DNA from: an uncultured Porphyromonas sp.
Lineage (GTDB): Bacteria; Bacteroidota; Bacteroidia; Bacteroidales; Porphyromonadaceae
DNA length: 64,000 nucleotides
Assembly: GCF_900541275.1 (NCBI RefSeq)
Contig: NZ_UQJH01000001.1
Span: 124,001-188,000, forward strand
Direction: 5' to 3'
The translations under genes were made by a program, and so were the position numbers. This document shows, piece by piece, positions 1 to 7,627 of this stretch. The notes beneath the pieces were generated by a model. The model worked only from the letters and a program-made list of their open reading frames with translations, made no database searches and had not been told where the DNA came from. How positions within the stretch are numbered: position 1 is the stretch's first letter; the number at the start of each line of letters is the position of its first letter.

Positions 1-275
1 CCAAACTCTCGGTCGGACGAGAAGGCGATGCTCTGTCCATCAGGGCTCCAGACCGGTGCCGTGTCGTACGCAGGATTGGACGTGATCTGTGTAGCGATGC
101 CACCGCTCACCGGTACAGTGAAGATATCCCCTTGGTAGGTAAAGGCGACTACCTTTCCATCGGGGCTGAGGGCGGTGTTCCTGATCCATCCCGCATCCTC
201 CGCCTGTCCCAGGGCGGCAAGGGGGGCTGCCAGTGTCAGGAAGGACACTGCAAGCAGCTTCATGGTTTTGTCCAT
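1..275 (-). CDS. S41 family (tricorn-like) peptidase, N-terminal part only
   Basis: Partial gene running off the left edge; about 91 codons are visible. An ATG at 275 and an in-frame ATG at 263 both precede a hydrophobic stretch ending in ALGQ, a plausible signal peptide; the start at 263 would also work. After it come two beta-propeller (PD40/TolB-like) repeats, each with an SPDG core followed by an AF(T/S) strand. The layout (signal peptide, immediate propeller, pattern WSPDGQSIAFSSDR) matches the N-terminus of long Bacteroidetes tricorn-like S41 peptidases, which are about 1,050-1,100 residues and act in the periplasm. The catalytic part lies outside, so another propeller protein cannot be excluded. 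Confidence 0.6.
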   Translation of the reverse strand, partial: MDKTMKLLAVSFLTLAAPLAALGQAEDAGWIRNTALSPDGKVVAFTYQGDIFTVPVSGGIATQITSNPAYDTAPVWSPDGQSIAFSSDREF

Positions 276-321
276 AAATTTGAAGTAATATTGAATGTAA
301 TAAAAGAAGTCAGATCGTTTT

Positions 322-942
322 TCAGATCACGTAGATGAGCTCACAGAAAAATCCCACCAGCACAGGCACCAAGATATTTGTTACTATGCCGTGGAAGATA
401 GAGGGGATCGTGTAGCTGGCACCTACAGACTTCTGCACCACAGGTAGACAGACGTCAGCGCTGTTGGCTCCGCAGAGAGAGATCGACGCCATAGGTCCGA
501 TCTTCTTTCCTAAGAGAGGGACCATCAGGAGAGCGGTCGCCTCTCGTATGATATTTGAGATCAGGGCGACAGTCGCGAGTGAGGCAGCACCATAGGATCC
601 GATGATGATACTCGAGAGAGAGTACCACCCGAGACCAGCACCAATGGCGGCACCCTCCAGCCCAGTGATGTTGGGAGTAAATAGGGTCATAAAGGCGGCT
701 CCGGAGATGCTACCGATGCAGGTGAAGACGGGAAGCGTCCAGATGATCCACGGCATCTTGAGCATAAGCTTCACTTTCTCCATATCGGTACCTAAGTTTA
801 GCCCGATGACGAAGAGGAGGATGTAGATCACAAACATTGAGGTCCGTGAGTCGAGTAGGATCGCGGGGACGTTGTCTCCCATAAAGTATCCTACAAGTCC
901 GCCGCCGATGAGGCAGGCAAAGATGATCAGACTGTCTTTCAT
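322..942 (-). CDS. LysO-family lysine exporter, C-terminal half protein
   Basis: 206-residue integral membrane protein with about six hydrophobic segments and conserved small-residue stretches (LFVIGLNLG near residue 47, GWYSLSS near 106, CGANSADVCLPVV near 157). It matches the C-terminal two thirds of LysO (YbjE, DUF340), the lysine exporter that is one chain of about 300 residues in enterobacteria. The N-terminal portion is encoded by the gene directly upstream, with the two frames overlapping by four bases (939-942). The pair probably forms one inner-membrane exporter through translational coupling. Lysine as substrate is inferred from the family. Confidence 0.8.
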   Translation of the reverse strand: MKDSLIIFACLIGGGLVGYFMGDNVPAILLDSRTSMFVIYILLFVIGLNLGTDMEKVKLMLKMPWIIWTLPVFTCIGSISGAAFMTLFTPNITGLEGAAIGAGLGWYSLSSIIIGSYGAASLATVALISNIIREATALLMVPLLGKKIGPMASISLCGANSADVCLPVVQKSVGASYTIPSIFHGIVTNILVPVLVGFFCELIYVI

Positions 943-1247
943 TGCTTATGTGATGGCTGATTTTTCTTTTCCATATACTTCCCGATGAATCGCCACATCC
1001 CCCATCCGAGTAGGACGCTACAGATCACTGCCCCGATAGTGAGTAAGAGGGCTGAGATACCGATCTGGCCGAGCGAATTGATCGCATCGTGGTCGTTGCC
1101 AATCTCAATACCAAGCAGGAAGAGAAGGATGCAGATAATGACGGAGGAGAGCCAAGAGGGGACTGTGAGCCTCTTGGATCGTCGGTTGATCAGTGCCCCG
1201 ATGAGCATGCCGACCGCAAATGAAGCAACGATGATGATCGTGTCCAT
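939..1247 (-). CDS. LysO-family lysine exporter, N-terminal half protein
   Basis: About 102 residues from the ATG at 1247 (MDTIIIVASF). A longer frame reaches 1289, but the hydrophobic N-terminus begins right after the 1247 start and the added residues look like untranslated leader. There are three predicted membrane segments and the family signature LFLLGIEIGND near residue 40, which corresponds to the repeated LFVIGLNLG signature in the partner. It matches the N-terminal third of one-chain LysO. The stop overlaps the start of the downstream half-gene by four bases. Confidence 0.78.
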   Translation of the reverse strand: MDTIIIVASFAVGMLIGALINRRSKRLTVPSWLSSVIICILLFLLGIEIGNDHDAINSLGQIGISALLLTIGAVICSVLLGWGMWRFIGKYMEKKNQPSHKQ

Positions 1248-1417
1248 ATCATTACAAGTAAAGTTTGTAGCACCCTTTTGCGGCACCATATCCGAGCCCG
1301 GGGAGAGGGGGAGGCGAAGGCACGCTTAAGGATGCATGCGTAGATGTGCTTAAGAGCTACGCGACTGAGCTATTCTAAATCAAAGGTTGCAAAGAGCCAT
1401 AGACCCTTTGCGACGGT

Positions 1418-1425
1418 CAAATGTA
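1418..1425 (-). promoter_or_regulatory. Possible -7 box (TACATTTG) for the lysO pair
   Basis: The minus strand reads TACATTTG, fitting the Bacteroidetes TAnnTTTG -7 element. It lies about 170 bases upstream of the 1247 start, in the 195-base gap after the HAD-thioesterase gene. No TTG is present 19-21 bases further upstream, so support is weak. Confidence 0.3.
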
Positions 1426-1442
1426 CTAAAAGAAACGAAAAA

Positions 1443-2741
1443 CTACCGCTTGTGCAGGATGCTATTGAGTACACGGACAGAGGAGACAAGGGTCCCCATC
1501 TCTGTGTAAATCTCCACATCCCAGAGGTGAGTCGAGCGTCCGCGGTGGATGATCTTTGCCTTTGCTGTCAGTGTATTGCCGAGCCGGGCTGAGTGCACGT
1601 GGCTACCACTCACCTGCATTCCCACCATCGTCTCATCCTGGCTCAGCAGGTAGACCGACCCGTAACCGGCTATTGTCTCAGCGAGAGCGAGGGAGGCACC
1701 GCCATGGAGGATCCCCATAGGCTGGCAGGTGCGTCGGTCGACAGGCATCGTACACTCCACGTAGCCCTCCTCGAGGAGCGTGCACTTCATCCCGAGTGTC
1801 TCCATGAGGGTATCCTTCTGCATCGCATTGATGAAGTCCACCTCAGGATGCGCAGCGGACTGCTCCGGATGCAATACATATTTATTAAGTAGGTGCTGGA
1901 TCCCCTCCTCCATATTGGAGGTAGTGACGTAGTCGGCCACCTGCTTGACCATCTCATTGGCATTAGCCATCGCCACTCCCAGTCCGGCAGCCTGGAGCAT
2001 CGGGATGTCGTTATTGGCATCACCGACAGCGATCACCTGGCTTCGCTCGATCCCCATCTCGGACATGAGGAAGCTGAGCGCCTTCCCCTTGTCCACGTAG
2101 GGACTCATCGCCTCGATGAAGGTCGGACCGGAGAGGATCGCATTAAGCTTTCCCCTAAATCGCTCCTGCAGCTCTATAGCTAGCTTGCCGATCACCTCTG
2201 GGTCGCCGGCGATGCCACACTTGTAGGGGTCTCTCACAAGTGCTTCTTTGAGGTTGGGCACCTGGCGTATCGGCATCCCATTGTCGACCTGGCTCTCCTG
2301 GCGGACATAGGGGCTGTCAGCATCCTCGGTGATGATCTCGTGGCGGGTGTAGGTCATCATCGTCACGGTGTACCCCTTGAGGAAGTCGTAGAGCTCTCCG
2401 ACCGTCTCCCGTGAGATGGTCGACCGGGTGAGGACATCGTTGTCGATGCACGAGGTGATCTTGGCACCATTGTAGGAGATAATATACCCTCCATACTTCG
2501 CAAGCTGGAGCTGATCCGCAATATGCTCGCAACCAAAGGTCGGTCTCCCCGACACTAAAGCGACGGTCATGCCCATCTCGAGGATCTCTCGGATGGCATT
2601 GGCTGTGGCAGGGGTGATCTGCTTGTCGTCCGTCACTAACGTACCATCGAGGTCGACGGCAAAGAGGAGGTACTTCAGAGGATCTCTTGTAGAGCTATAC
2701 TTGGGGTTAAGTATGCGTGGTGTCTTGGCCGATGCTGGCAT
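1443..2741 (-). CDS. HAD-family phosphatase fused to a hotdog thioesterase
   Basis: 432 residues in two domains. Residues about 23-290 form a Cof-type (HAD IIB) phosphatase: DLDGT at 30-34 (nucleophile Asp30, acid Asp32), a later Lys, and GDANND near 243 for magnesium binding. Residues about 305-432 form a PaaI/DHNA-CoA-type hotdog thioesterase with the HGG turn at 346-348 and the catalytic-type Glu in ALAETIAG at about 355. No stop or frameshift separates them, so the fusion is genuine in this sequence. Substrates are unknown; sugar phosphates or flavin-type phosphates for the first domain and an aromatic acyl-CoA for the second are only family-level guesses. The stop of pfkA's neighbour region is 14 bases upstream, suggesting cotranscription with pfkA. 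Confidence 0.85.
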   Translation of the reverse strand: MPASAKTPRILNPKYSSTRDPLKYLLFAVDLDGTLVTDDKQITPATANAIREILEMGMTVALVSGRPTFGCEHIADQLQLAKYGGYIISYNGAKITSCIDNDVLTRSTISRETVGELYDFLKGYTVTMMTYTRHEIITEDADSPYVRQESQVDNGMPIRQVPNLKEALVRDPYKCGIAGDPEVIGKLAIELQERFRGKLNAILSGPTFIEAMSPYVDKGKALSFLMSEMGIERSQVIAVGDANNDIPMLQAAGLGVAMANANEMVKQVADYVTTSNMEEGIQHLLNKYVLHPEQSAAHPEVDFINAMQKDTLMETLGMKCTLLEEGYVECTMPVDRRTCQPMGILHGGASLALAETIAGYGSVYLLSQDETMVGMQVSGSHVHSARLGNTLTAKAKIIHRGRSTHLWDVEIYTEMGTLVSSVRVLNSILHKR

Positions 2742-2755
2742 AGGTTATGTGAGAT

Positions 2756-3757
2756 TTATAGTGATAGTATATTGAGCACTCGGTAGTCCTCCTCGCTGAT
2801 CGTCTTGGCACCCTTGATGGCACTGGAGAATGGGATGTAGACGACCCTATTGTCTCGGATACCGACCATAATATTGCGCTGTCCATCGAGGAGTGCATCG
2901 ACAGCAGCGACCCCTAAGCGACTGGCTAAGATACGGTCGCCTGCGACAGGACTGCCACCGCGCTGGATGTGCCCAAGGATCACGGCCCGAGCCTCCCACT
3001 GAGGGTGCGACTCGTGGATCCTCTCGATTAGTGCCTGAGCGCCTCCGGTGGCGGGACTCTCGGCCACGAGGACGATAGCAGAGTTCTTTGTCTTCCGGAA
3101 CCCATTCTCGACCATCCAGTTCATCTGATCCATTGAGCTCTTAAACTCCGGTATCACCGCTACCTCGGCTCCGCTGGCGATGGCACCATTGAGTGCTAAA
3201 AAACCCGCATCACGTCCCATCACCTCTACGATGAAGAGGCGGTTGTGCGAGCTGGCTGTGTCGCGTAGCTTGTCGACTGCGTCCATGATCGTATTGAGGG
3301 CTGTGGCGTAGCCTATCGTCTGATCGGTCCCACCGAGGTCGTTGTCGATTGTCCCGGGGATGCCTACTATAGGGTAATTGTGGTCACTGGCAAACTTCCG
3401 GGCGCCGCTCAGGGAGCCATCGCCACCGATCACCACCAGGGCATCTATCCCGTGCTTGACAAGATTGTCGTATGCCAGCTGGCTCCCCTCATCGGTCATA
3501 AATTCCTTGCAGCGTGCGGTCTTGAGGAAGGTGCCTCCCCTCTGGATAATGTTGCTGACATCCTCAGTAGCTAGCTCCTTGATCTCATCGTCAATGAGCC
3601 CCTTGTACCCTTGGTAGATACCATACACCTTGATTCCATTGTAGATGGCGGTACGCGTTACCGCACGGATGGCGGGATTCATCCCCGGTGCATCGCCTCC
3701 GGAGGTAAGCACCCCGATGGCCCTGATATTACCTGTGGCTGTGATCGAATTGTCCAT
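2756..3757 (-). CDS. pfkA: ATP-dependent 6-phosphofructokinase
   Basis: Phosphorylates fructose 6-phosphate in the committed step of glycolysis. The start at 3757 (MDNSITATGN) is chosen over a longer frame to 3787 because the family core begins soon after it and a -7 promoter box overlaps the longer form's start. Visible motifs: GVLTSGGDAPGMN at the N-terminus for nucleotide binding, GGDGS (the Gly-Asp-Gly form typical of ATP rather than pyrophosphate enzymes), PGTIDND with the catalytic Asp, and MGRDAGF for sugar phosphate binding. Length of 333 residues is slightly longer than the 320 of E. coli PfkA. The HAD-thioesterase gene follows after 14 bases. Confidence 0.95.
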   Translation of the reverse strand: MDNSITATGNIRAIGVLTSGGDAPGMNPAIRAVTRTAIYNGIKVYGIYQGYKGLIDDEIKELATEDVSNIIQRGGTFLKTARCKEFMTDEGSQLAYDNLVKHGIDALVVIGGDGSLSGARKFASDHNYPIVGIPGTIDNDLGGTDQTIGYATALNTIMDAVDKLRDTASSHNRLFIVEVMGRDAGFLALNGAIASGAEVAVIPEFKSSMDQMNWMVENGFRKTKNSAIVLVAESPATGGAQALIERIHESHPQWEARAVILGHIQRGGSPVAGDRILASRLGVAAVDALLDGQRNIMVGIRDNRVVYIPFSSAIKGAKTISEEDYRVLNILSL

Positions 3758-3784
3758 ATTACTCCTATAAAATAATTCTAATGA

Positions 3785-3792
3785 CAAATGTA
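3785..3792 (-). promoter_or_regulatory. Probable -7 box (TACATTTG) of pfkA
   Basis: Minus strand TACATTTG matches TAnnTTTG; transcription would start near 3778, about 20 bases before the pfkA ATG at 3757. No clear TTG -33 element is seen. It supports the shorter pfkA start. Confidence 0.45.
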
Positions 3793-3923
3793 ATCAGAAG
3801 TGGCCAATAAAGTGGACTTTTCGTGGTGCGAGCTCAGGTTAAGTTCGCCAGAAGACCGATTGATCCGGCTCACGCTATAACCTTTTGGTGCCTTGATTAC
3901 TTTTCCCGGACCTACGGGATACT

Positions 3924-3960
3924 AAAAAGGCTACTGACCACTGAGGGTCGGCAGCCTTTT
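3924..3960 (-). terminator. Rho-independent terminator of groES-groEL
   Basis: An imperfect stem of about 15 pairs (AAAAGGCT... with ...AGCCTTTT ends) with a short loop, followed on the minus strand by TTTTTAG. It lies 45 bases after the groEL stop. Confidence 0.75.
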
Positions 3961-4005
3961 CAAACTTATCTGTACTGAACCGACTTAGGCTCAGTCAGGG
4001 CGATA

Positions 4006-5631
4006 TTACATCCCCTGAGGCATCCCTGCGGCAGGATTCATAGCAGGCTCATCCTCCTTGATGTCGGTGATCACACACTCTGTGGTGAGGAACATGCCTG
4101 CGATGGAGGCAGCATTCTCAAGGGCGACACGTGATACCTTGGTCGGGTCGATGACACCGGACTCACGGAGGTTCTCGAAGCGATCCTCGCGTGCATTGTA
4201 TCCAAAGTCACCCTCCGACTCGCGGACCTTCTGTACCACTACAGCGCCCTCCTTGCCAGCGTTGGCGACGATCTGGCGCAGTGGCTCCTCAATAGCGCGG
4301 CAGATGATATCGATACCTGTCTGCTCATCGTCATTGGCACCCTTGAGGCCCTCGAGAGCCTTCTGAGCACGGATGTAGGCGACACCACCGCCGGGGACAG
4401 TTCCCTCCTCAATGGCGGCTCGAGTTGCGCTCAGGGCGTCATCGACGCGGTCTTTCTTCTCCTTCATCTCCACCTCACTCGGGGCGCTGACGTAGAGGAC
4501 AGCTACTCCACCGGCGAGCTTTGCGAGACGCTCCTGGAGCTTCTCACGGTCGTAGTCGGAGGTGGTAGCCTCGATCTGATTGCGGAGCTGGCTGACACGA
4601 TTTGCGAGAGCATCCTTGTCTCCCTTGCCACCTACGATGGTGGTATGGTCCTTGTCCACGCTGATCTTCTCGGCACTTCCGAGCATATCAGCGGTAGCGT
4701 TCTCGAGCTTGAGACCGACTTCCTCGCTCACCACAGTGGCACCGGTAAGGATGGCGATATCCTCAAGCATCTGCTTACGGCGGTCACCATAGCCGGGAGC
4801 CTTGACAGCAGCGATCTGGAGGATGCCACGGAGCTTATTCACCACGAGGGTGGCGAGTGCCTCGCTCTCAACGTCTTCAGCAATGATCAGTAGCGGACGA
4901 CCACTCTGAGACACCTTCTCGAGGATGGGAAGGATATCCTTGATGTTGCTGATCTTCTTGTCGTAGATCAGGATGTAGGGGTTGTCAAACTCCGTCAGCA
5001 TCTTGTCCGTGTCGGTCACGAAGTAAGGGGAAATGTAGCCTTTGTCGAATTGCATTCCCTCAACGACATCGACATAGGTCTCCATACCCTTAGCCTCCTC
5101 GACGGTGATGACGCCCTCCTTCTTGACCTTACCAAAGGCCTCAGCGATCAGCTTGCCGATCTCCTCGTCGCCATTGGCAGAGAGGGTGGCAACGTACTCG
5201 ACCTTCTTCAGATCGGTGCCTACCTCCACGCTCTGTTTCTTAAGATCCTCGACGATGACCTTGACAGCCTTGTCAATACCCCTCTTGATCTCCAGCGGTG
5301 CAGCACCGGCAGCGACGTTCTTAAGTCCTACGCTGATGATGCTCTGAGCGAGGACGGTGGCGGTGGTGGTCCCGTCTCCGGCGTCGTCATTGGTCTTGGA
5401 GGCTACCTCCTTGACCAGCTGGGCACCCATATTCTCGTACGGATCCTCCAGCTCGATCTCCTTAGCTACGGACACACCATCCTTAGTGATGTGAGGAGCG
5501 CCAAACTTGCGATCCAAGATCACGTTGCGTCCCTTAGGTCCGAGAGTTGTCTTAACCGCATCGGAGAGCTTGTCGACACCATCCTTCAGGAGGGTCCTTG
5601 CCTCAGTGCTGTACTTGATTTGCTTAGCCAT
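4006..5631 (-). CDS. groEL: Chaperonin GroEL (Hsp60)
   Basis: 541 residues, full length for a type I chaperonin. It folds proteins inside a double heptameric ring in the cytosol with ATP and the GroES cap. Visible: GPKGRNV near residue 31, DGTTTATVLA with catalytic Asp near 87, GGGVAYIRA near 413. The C-terminal tail is short (AAGMPQGM) rather than a long GGM repeat. It follows groES by 45 bases and ends at a good terminator, so the pair is one operon. Confidence 0.98.
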   Translation of the reverse strand: MAKQIKYSTEARTLLKDGVDKLSDAVKTTLGPKGRNVILDRKFGAPHITKDGVSVAKEIELEDPYENMGAQLVKEVASKTNDDAGDGTTTATVLAQSIISVGLKNVAAGAAPLEIKRGIDKAVKVIVEDLKKQSVEVGTDLKKVEYVATLSANGDEEIGKLIAEAFGKVKKEGVITVEEAKGMETYVDVVEGMQFDKGYISPYFVTDTDKMLTEFDNPYILIYDKKISNIKDILPILEKVSQSGRPLLIIAEDVESEALATLVVNKLRGILQIAAVKAPGYGDRRKQMLEDIAILTGATVVSEEVGLKLENATADMLGSAEKISVDKDHTTIVGGKGDKDALANRVSQLRNQIEATTSDYDREKLQERLAKLAGGVAVLYVSAPSEVEMKEKKDRVDDALSATRAAIEEGTVPGGGVAYIRAQKALEGLKGANDDEQTGIDIICRAIEEPLRQIVANAGKEGAVVVQKVRESEGDFGYNAREDRFENLRESGVIDPTKVSRVALENAASIAGMFLTTECVITDIKEDEPAMNPAAGMPQGM

Positions 5632-5676
5632 ATAGTGTTGTGATTTGATTCTTTTTGATGTTTCTATGACGATTGA

Positions 5677-5949
5677 TTACTCAATGATGCCGAGCACATC
5701 GCTCTGGCGCATGATGAGGTACTTCGTATCACCGTCCTCTACCTCAGTACCTGCGTACTTGCCATAAAGGACGTGATCTCCCTCCTTAAGCACCATTTTC
5801 TCATCCTTGGTGCCTTCACCTACAGCGATAACCTTGCCGCGGACCGGCTTCTTCTCGGATGAGTCAGGGATGACGATGCCTGATGCAGTAGTCTTCTCTG
5901 CCTCTGCGGGCTCGATGAGGACTCTATCTGCTAACGGTTTGATATTCAT
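5677..5949 (-). CDS. groES: Co-chaperonin GroES (Hsp10)
   Basis: 90 residues, usual size. It caps the GroEL ring. The sequence shows the start MNIKPLADRVLI, the mobile-loop region (TTASGIVIPDSS) that contacts GroEL, and the roof/core motif EGDHVLYGKYAG. First gene of the groESL operon. The 398 bases upstream hold no CIRCE (HrcA) inverted repeat and no clear TAnnTTTG box, so the heat-shock control element is not identified. Confidence 0.97.
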   Translation of the reverse strand: MNIKPLADRVLIEPAEAEKTTASGIVIPDSSEKKPVRGKVIAVGEGTKDEKMVLKEGDHVLYGKYAGTEVEDGDTKYLIMRQSDVLGIIE

Positions 5950-6347
5950 AATTGAGTTGCTGAATAATGATTGAAATTGTCTTTACTTTCACAATTGACT
6001 TAGGGAAAAGTGTGCCAAGTCCTGCCTGACATGTCTGCCGGTGACAAAATGACGCTCCATTGGTGCCTTCTCTGTCATTAGTCACCTACTGAGACGGAGC
6101 TGATGGTACCTCGGTGCCGGCAGGGTGGGGCGCACCTTGTTTATCCCCTCTGGGAGCGGGAAAACCCTGATACTTAGGGATGAGTATTTTGTCGCATGCC
6201 ATAAATCACGTACCTTTGCGTCGCTTAGTGCGATGGACAACAGCGGTTGTCCTCTCAAAAAGGTTCCGAGACACGGACGCCTGATCGCATTGCCGGCCCG
6301 TGAGGGTATGTGGCGACTCAGGATATCTATTCACTAAACATTATGAT
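5950..6347. other. Intergenic region between divergent groES and the secreted thioredoxin-like gene
   Basis: About 400 bases with no convincing gene. It holds the groES leader on the minus strand and a well-formed plus-strand promoter at 6187-6218. A TGTCA-10-TGTCA direct repeat (minus strand, about 6028-6048) is seen near the groES side but its meaning is unknown. Confidence 0.6.
6187..6218 (+). promoter_or_regulatory. Bacteroidetes-type promoter (TTTTG-19-TACCTTTG)
   Basis: TTTTG at 6187-6191, a 19-base spacer and TACCTTTG at 6211-6218, both elements matching the Bacteroidetes primary sigma consensus. It would give a leader of about 120 bases to the ATG at 6348. Confidence 0.75.
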
Positions 6348-6842
6348 ATGAGATTCAGAAATTTCGTACTTGGAGGGCTTACTCTGCTGCTGACACTACT
6401 GTGCCTGTCCGCTAGGGTGGCTCCCGTAGAGCCTGACTTTGGGCTCACCCCGGGAGAGCGCTTTCCAGGAAGAGAAATGGAGGGTTTCCATAACACACTT
6501 AATGCCCTTGGCAGTGGTTCGGAGACGGCAGTCATTGTGACGTGGCGGACGGATGATGGTCTTTCGAGAGCGATTAATGCGATGCTCTCACACCGATCAC
6601 TTGCAAGGGGGGTAATGGTCTACTCGATCTGTCTGGATGACAGCGACGACGATGCCCTACTATATGCAAAGGCAGATAATGTGGCTATGGGGACAAGGAT
6701 CTTGGCAGCTTCACAGCTGGGTCGGAGCGTAAGAAAGCAGCTTATGCGGCGTGGACCGCAGGTCTTCAAGCTCTCTTCCGGTCTGGTGAGTGAGGTCTAT
6801 AGCCCGGATCGCATCTGGCTTGATGGGGTGTCTGTCTTATGA
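6348..6842 (+). CDS. Secreted thioredoxin-fold-like protein of unknown function
   Basis: 165 residues from ATG 6348 (MRFRNFVLGG), chosen because a hydrophobic signal sequence of about 20 residues follows it directly; the frame is open to 6300. The mature part has a pattern like a redoxin: a strand ETAVIVTW where the first thioredoxin strand would be, then a helix, a second strand GVMVYSICLDD, and a late PQVFKL segment at the place of the cis-proline loop. The CxxC active site is missing: the position reads WRTDDG. So it may be a non-catalytic relative of TlpA/ResA-like proteins. It is alone, between a clear promoter and a clear terminator. Assignment is by pattern only. Confidence 0.55.
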   Translation: MRFRNFVLGGLTLLLTLLCLSARVAPVEPDFGLTPGERFPGREMEGFHNTLNALGSGSETAVIVTWRTDDGLSRAINAMLSHRSLARGVMVYSICLDDSDDDALLYAKADNVAMGTRILAASQLGRSVRKQLMRRGPQVFKLSSGLVSEVYSPDRIWLDGVSVL

Positions 6843-6964
6843 CTCCCTGCTTCCATTCTGCCGGATGAGCAGTTTTCCCTCCTCGCTGGCAATCAGGGTG
6901 ACGCTATTGTCTTCCCGTCTGTCGGACTCATGTTTTTGAGCAATCAGTTAATTTGCATTAATAG

Positions 6965-7011
6965 AGACCACCCCCGAGAGAATGAATCTCCCGAGGGTGG
7001 TCTTTCTTTTT
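6965..7011 (+). terminator. Rho-independent terminator
   Basis: Stem of 16 positions with two mismatches (AGACCACCC... / ...GGGTGGTCT) followed on the plus strand by TTTCTTTTT. It ends the 6348-6842 gene and sits just before the stop of the convergent hydratase beta gene, so it may serve both directions. Confidence 0.8.
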
Positions 7012-7028
7012 AACAAAAAGGTTCCCTT

Positions 7029-7589
7029 TTACTTCTTCTCGCTGCTCCGGTCGTAGACATTGCCGCCATAGCAGTCGACAGCAACGATCACCGGCAGCTC
7101 CTCGACACGGAGCTTACGGATAGCCTCCGTGCCCAGCTCGTCGAAGGCGATCACCTCAGCCTCCTTGACACAAAGAGACATCAGAGCTGCTGCACCTCCG
7201 ATGGCTGCGAAGTAGACTCCGCAGTGGTTCTTCAGACTATCGATAACAGCCTGATTGCGGGCTCCCTTGCCGATCATGGCTCTTAGTCCATGCTCCACAA
7301 GGGTGGGGGTGTAGGCATCCATACGTCCGGCTGTGGTGGGCCCTACTGAGCCGATCGGCTCACCGGGCTTGGCAGGAGCCGGACCAGCGTAGTAGACGAT
7401 CTGTCCCTCGAAGTCGAAGGGCATCTCCTCGCCACGCTTGAGCATCTCGCAAAGGCGCTTGTGGGCAGCATCGCGAGCGGTGTAGATGGTCCCGGTAATG
7501 TAGACCATCTCCCCTGCGTGGAGCGTCTTGATGATCTCGTCGGTCAGGGGTGCCGAGATGATACGCTTCTCTGTATCACTTGTATGCAT
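7029..7589 (-). CDS. Class I fumarase/mesaconase-type hydratase, beta subunit
   Basis: 187 residues from ATG 7589 (MHTSDTEKRI); a longer frame reaches 7628 but would overlap the alpha gene's stop and adds unconserved residues. It is the TtdB/FumA C-terminal type domain: GEMVYITGTIYTARDAAHKR near the start, the conserved GPTTAGRMD turn that binds the substrate carboxylate, and a GGAAAL segment. The alpha subunit with the iron-sulfur cluster is next upstream (38-base gap). In this methylaspartate operon the likely reaction is hydration of mesaconate to (S)-citramalate; fumarase or tartrate dehydratase activity is the alternative. Confidence 0.85.
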   Translation of the reverse strand: MHTSDTEKRIISAPLTDEIIKTLHAGEMVYITGTIYTARDAAHKRLCEMLKRGEEMPFDFEGQIVYYAGPAPAKPGEPIGSVGPTTAGRMDAYTPTLVEHGLRAMIGKGARNQAVIDSLKNHCGVYFAAIGGAAALMSLCVKEAEVIAFDELGTEAIRKLRVEELPVIVAVDCYGGNVYDRSSEKK

Positions 7590-7627
7590 AATAAGTCGTG
7601 CGTTTCTTACTTGGTCGAATGATTGCA

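Noticed and set aside
5950..6060. Sigma-54-like site (TTGGCAC...) upstream of groES
   Set aside because: The -24 half resembles the consensus but the -12 half (TTGC) is missing.
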